DNA of 5,680 nt from contig JAPLPA010000287.1 of NCBI GenBank assembly GCA_026400415.1, positions 12,265 to 17,944 on the forward strand. The letters are read 5' to 3'. The DNA is from Afipia sp. Lineage in GTDB: Bacteria; Pseudomonadota; Alphaproteobacteria; Rhizobiales; Xanthobacteraceae. Within the stretch, counting starts at the first letter, position 1, and each line of letters starts with the position of its first letter. A program made the position numbers and the translations under genes. Under the pieces are notes generated by a model. It was not told the origin of the DNA, searched no databases, and saw only the letters and a list, made by a program, of their open reading frames with translations. Positions 5,435 to 5,680 of the stretch are shown in pieces.

Positions 5435-5680
5435 CAAGGCAGGCTGAGATGTGCCAACGCACACGACGCGACGCGCGCGCGCTGCGAATCGGCGCGGCTG
5501 GTCAGAATAACCGGGACCTTGGCACCGAGAACAACGCCAGCGCATTCGCCTCCGCCCATGTAAATGAATGACTTGTAAAGTGTGTTGCCGACATCGAGGT
5601 TGGACACCATCAAGATGTCAGGATCACCGGCAACTTCAGATGTTATGCCTTTTGTCCTCGCTGCGTCTTTCGACACCGCG
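5434..5680 (-). CDS. Phosphate acetyl/butyryltransferase family protein, C-terminal 82 residues (5' part off the window)
   Basis: The frame is open from the window edge to a TGA at 5434-5436, giving the C-terminal end of a larger protein. Recognisable family sequence is dense: AARTKGITSEVAGDPDIL, then DVGNTLYKSF, ECAGVVLGAKVPVILTSRAD and RVASCALA at the end. The GDPDIL...GN and GAKVP-LTSRAD stretches mark the PTA/PTB fold. The wording is closer to phosphobutyryltransferases and to the bifunctional enoyl-CoA hydratase/phosphate acetyltransferase proteins of Rhizobiales than to classical Pta. The enzyme exchanges an acyl group between CoA and phosphate in the cytoplasm. Whether a MaoC-like N-terminal domain is present cannot be seen. 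It converges on the MFS gene with a terminator between, so it is a separate transcript. It could convert acetyl phosphate from an Xsc step to acetyl-CoA, or serve a general acetate pathway with an acetate kinase. Confidence 0.85.
   Translation of the reverse strand, partial: AVSKDAARTKGITSEVAGDPDILMVSNLDVGNTLYKSFIYMGGGECAGVVLGAKVPVILTSRADSQRARVASCALAHLSLP

Noticed and set aside
5285..5563. Plus-strand open frame running past the MFS stop through the terminator.
   Set aside because: It overlaps the MFS gene end, crosses a strong terminator stem and has a random-looking product.

Overview
The window looks like chromosome from a Gram-negative proteobacterium, most likely an alphaproteobacterium of the Rhizobiales type. 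That placement is inference from protein style: an MHS-type MFS transporter, a GMC dehydrogenase and a phosphobutyryltransferase-like Pta. I cannot name a species. Gene density is high, codon use looks even along the window, and I see no insertion sequence, phage gene, CRISPR array, tRNA or rRNA.

Layout from left to right. (1) Positions 1-279, minus strand: the N-terminal part of an unrecognised small membrane protein. (2) 280-451: a 172-bp non-coding gap. (3) 452-1516, minus: a YeiH/UPF0324 family membrane protein, a putative sulfate/sulfite exporter. (4) 1567-2385, minus: an IclR-family regulator, 50 bp upstream of the exporter and probably on the same transcript. (5) 2386-2485: a divergent control region with a candidate promoter and a 17-bp palindrome. 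(6) 2486-4102, plus: a GMC-family FAD alcohol dehydrogenase. (7) 4137-5381, plus: an MHS-type MFS transporter 34 bp downstream with a strong ribosome binding site. (8) 5400-5434: a strong hairpin terminator between convergent genes. (9) 5434-5680, minus: the C-terminal end of a phosphate acetyl/butyryltransferase family protein.

Best reading: genes 3-7 form one divergent catabolic unit. An IclR regulator, a GMC alcohol dehydrogenase and an MFS uptake carrier match the published outline of terrestrial isethionate (2-hydroxyethanesulfonate) degradation (IseR, IseJ, IseU in Cupriavidus necator). A putative sulfite/sulfate exporter next to the regulator is what a sulfonate pathway needs after desulfonation. 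Isethionate would enter by the MFS carrier and be oxidised by the GMC enzyme to sulfoacetaldehyde. Xsc, not in this window, would split that to acetyl phosphate and sulfite; a Pta would make acetyl-CoA, and the YeiH-type protein would remove the sulfur anion. The substrate is inferred from context and not proved by any residue.

The oddest feature is the MFS transporter's N-terminus. It appears to lack about 18 residues covering most of the first membrane helix, including the family's usual EWYDFF stretch, while the rest of the protein and its ribosome binding site look normal.
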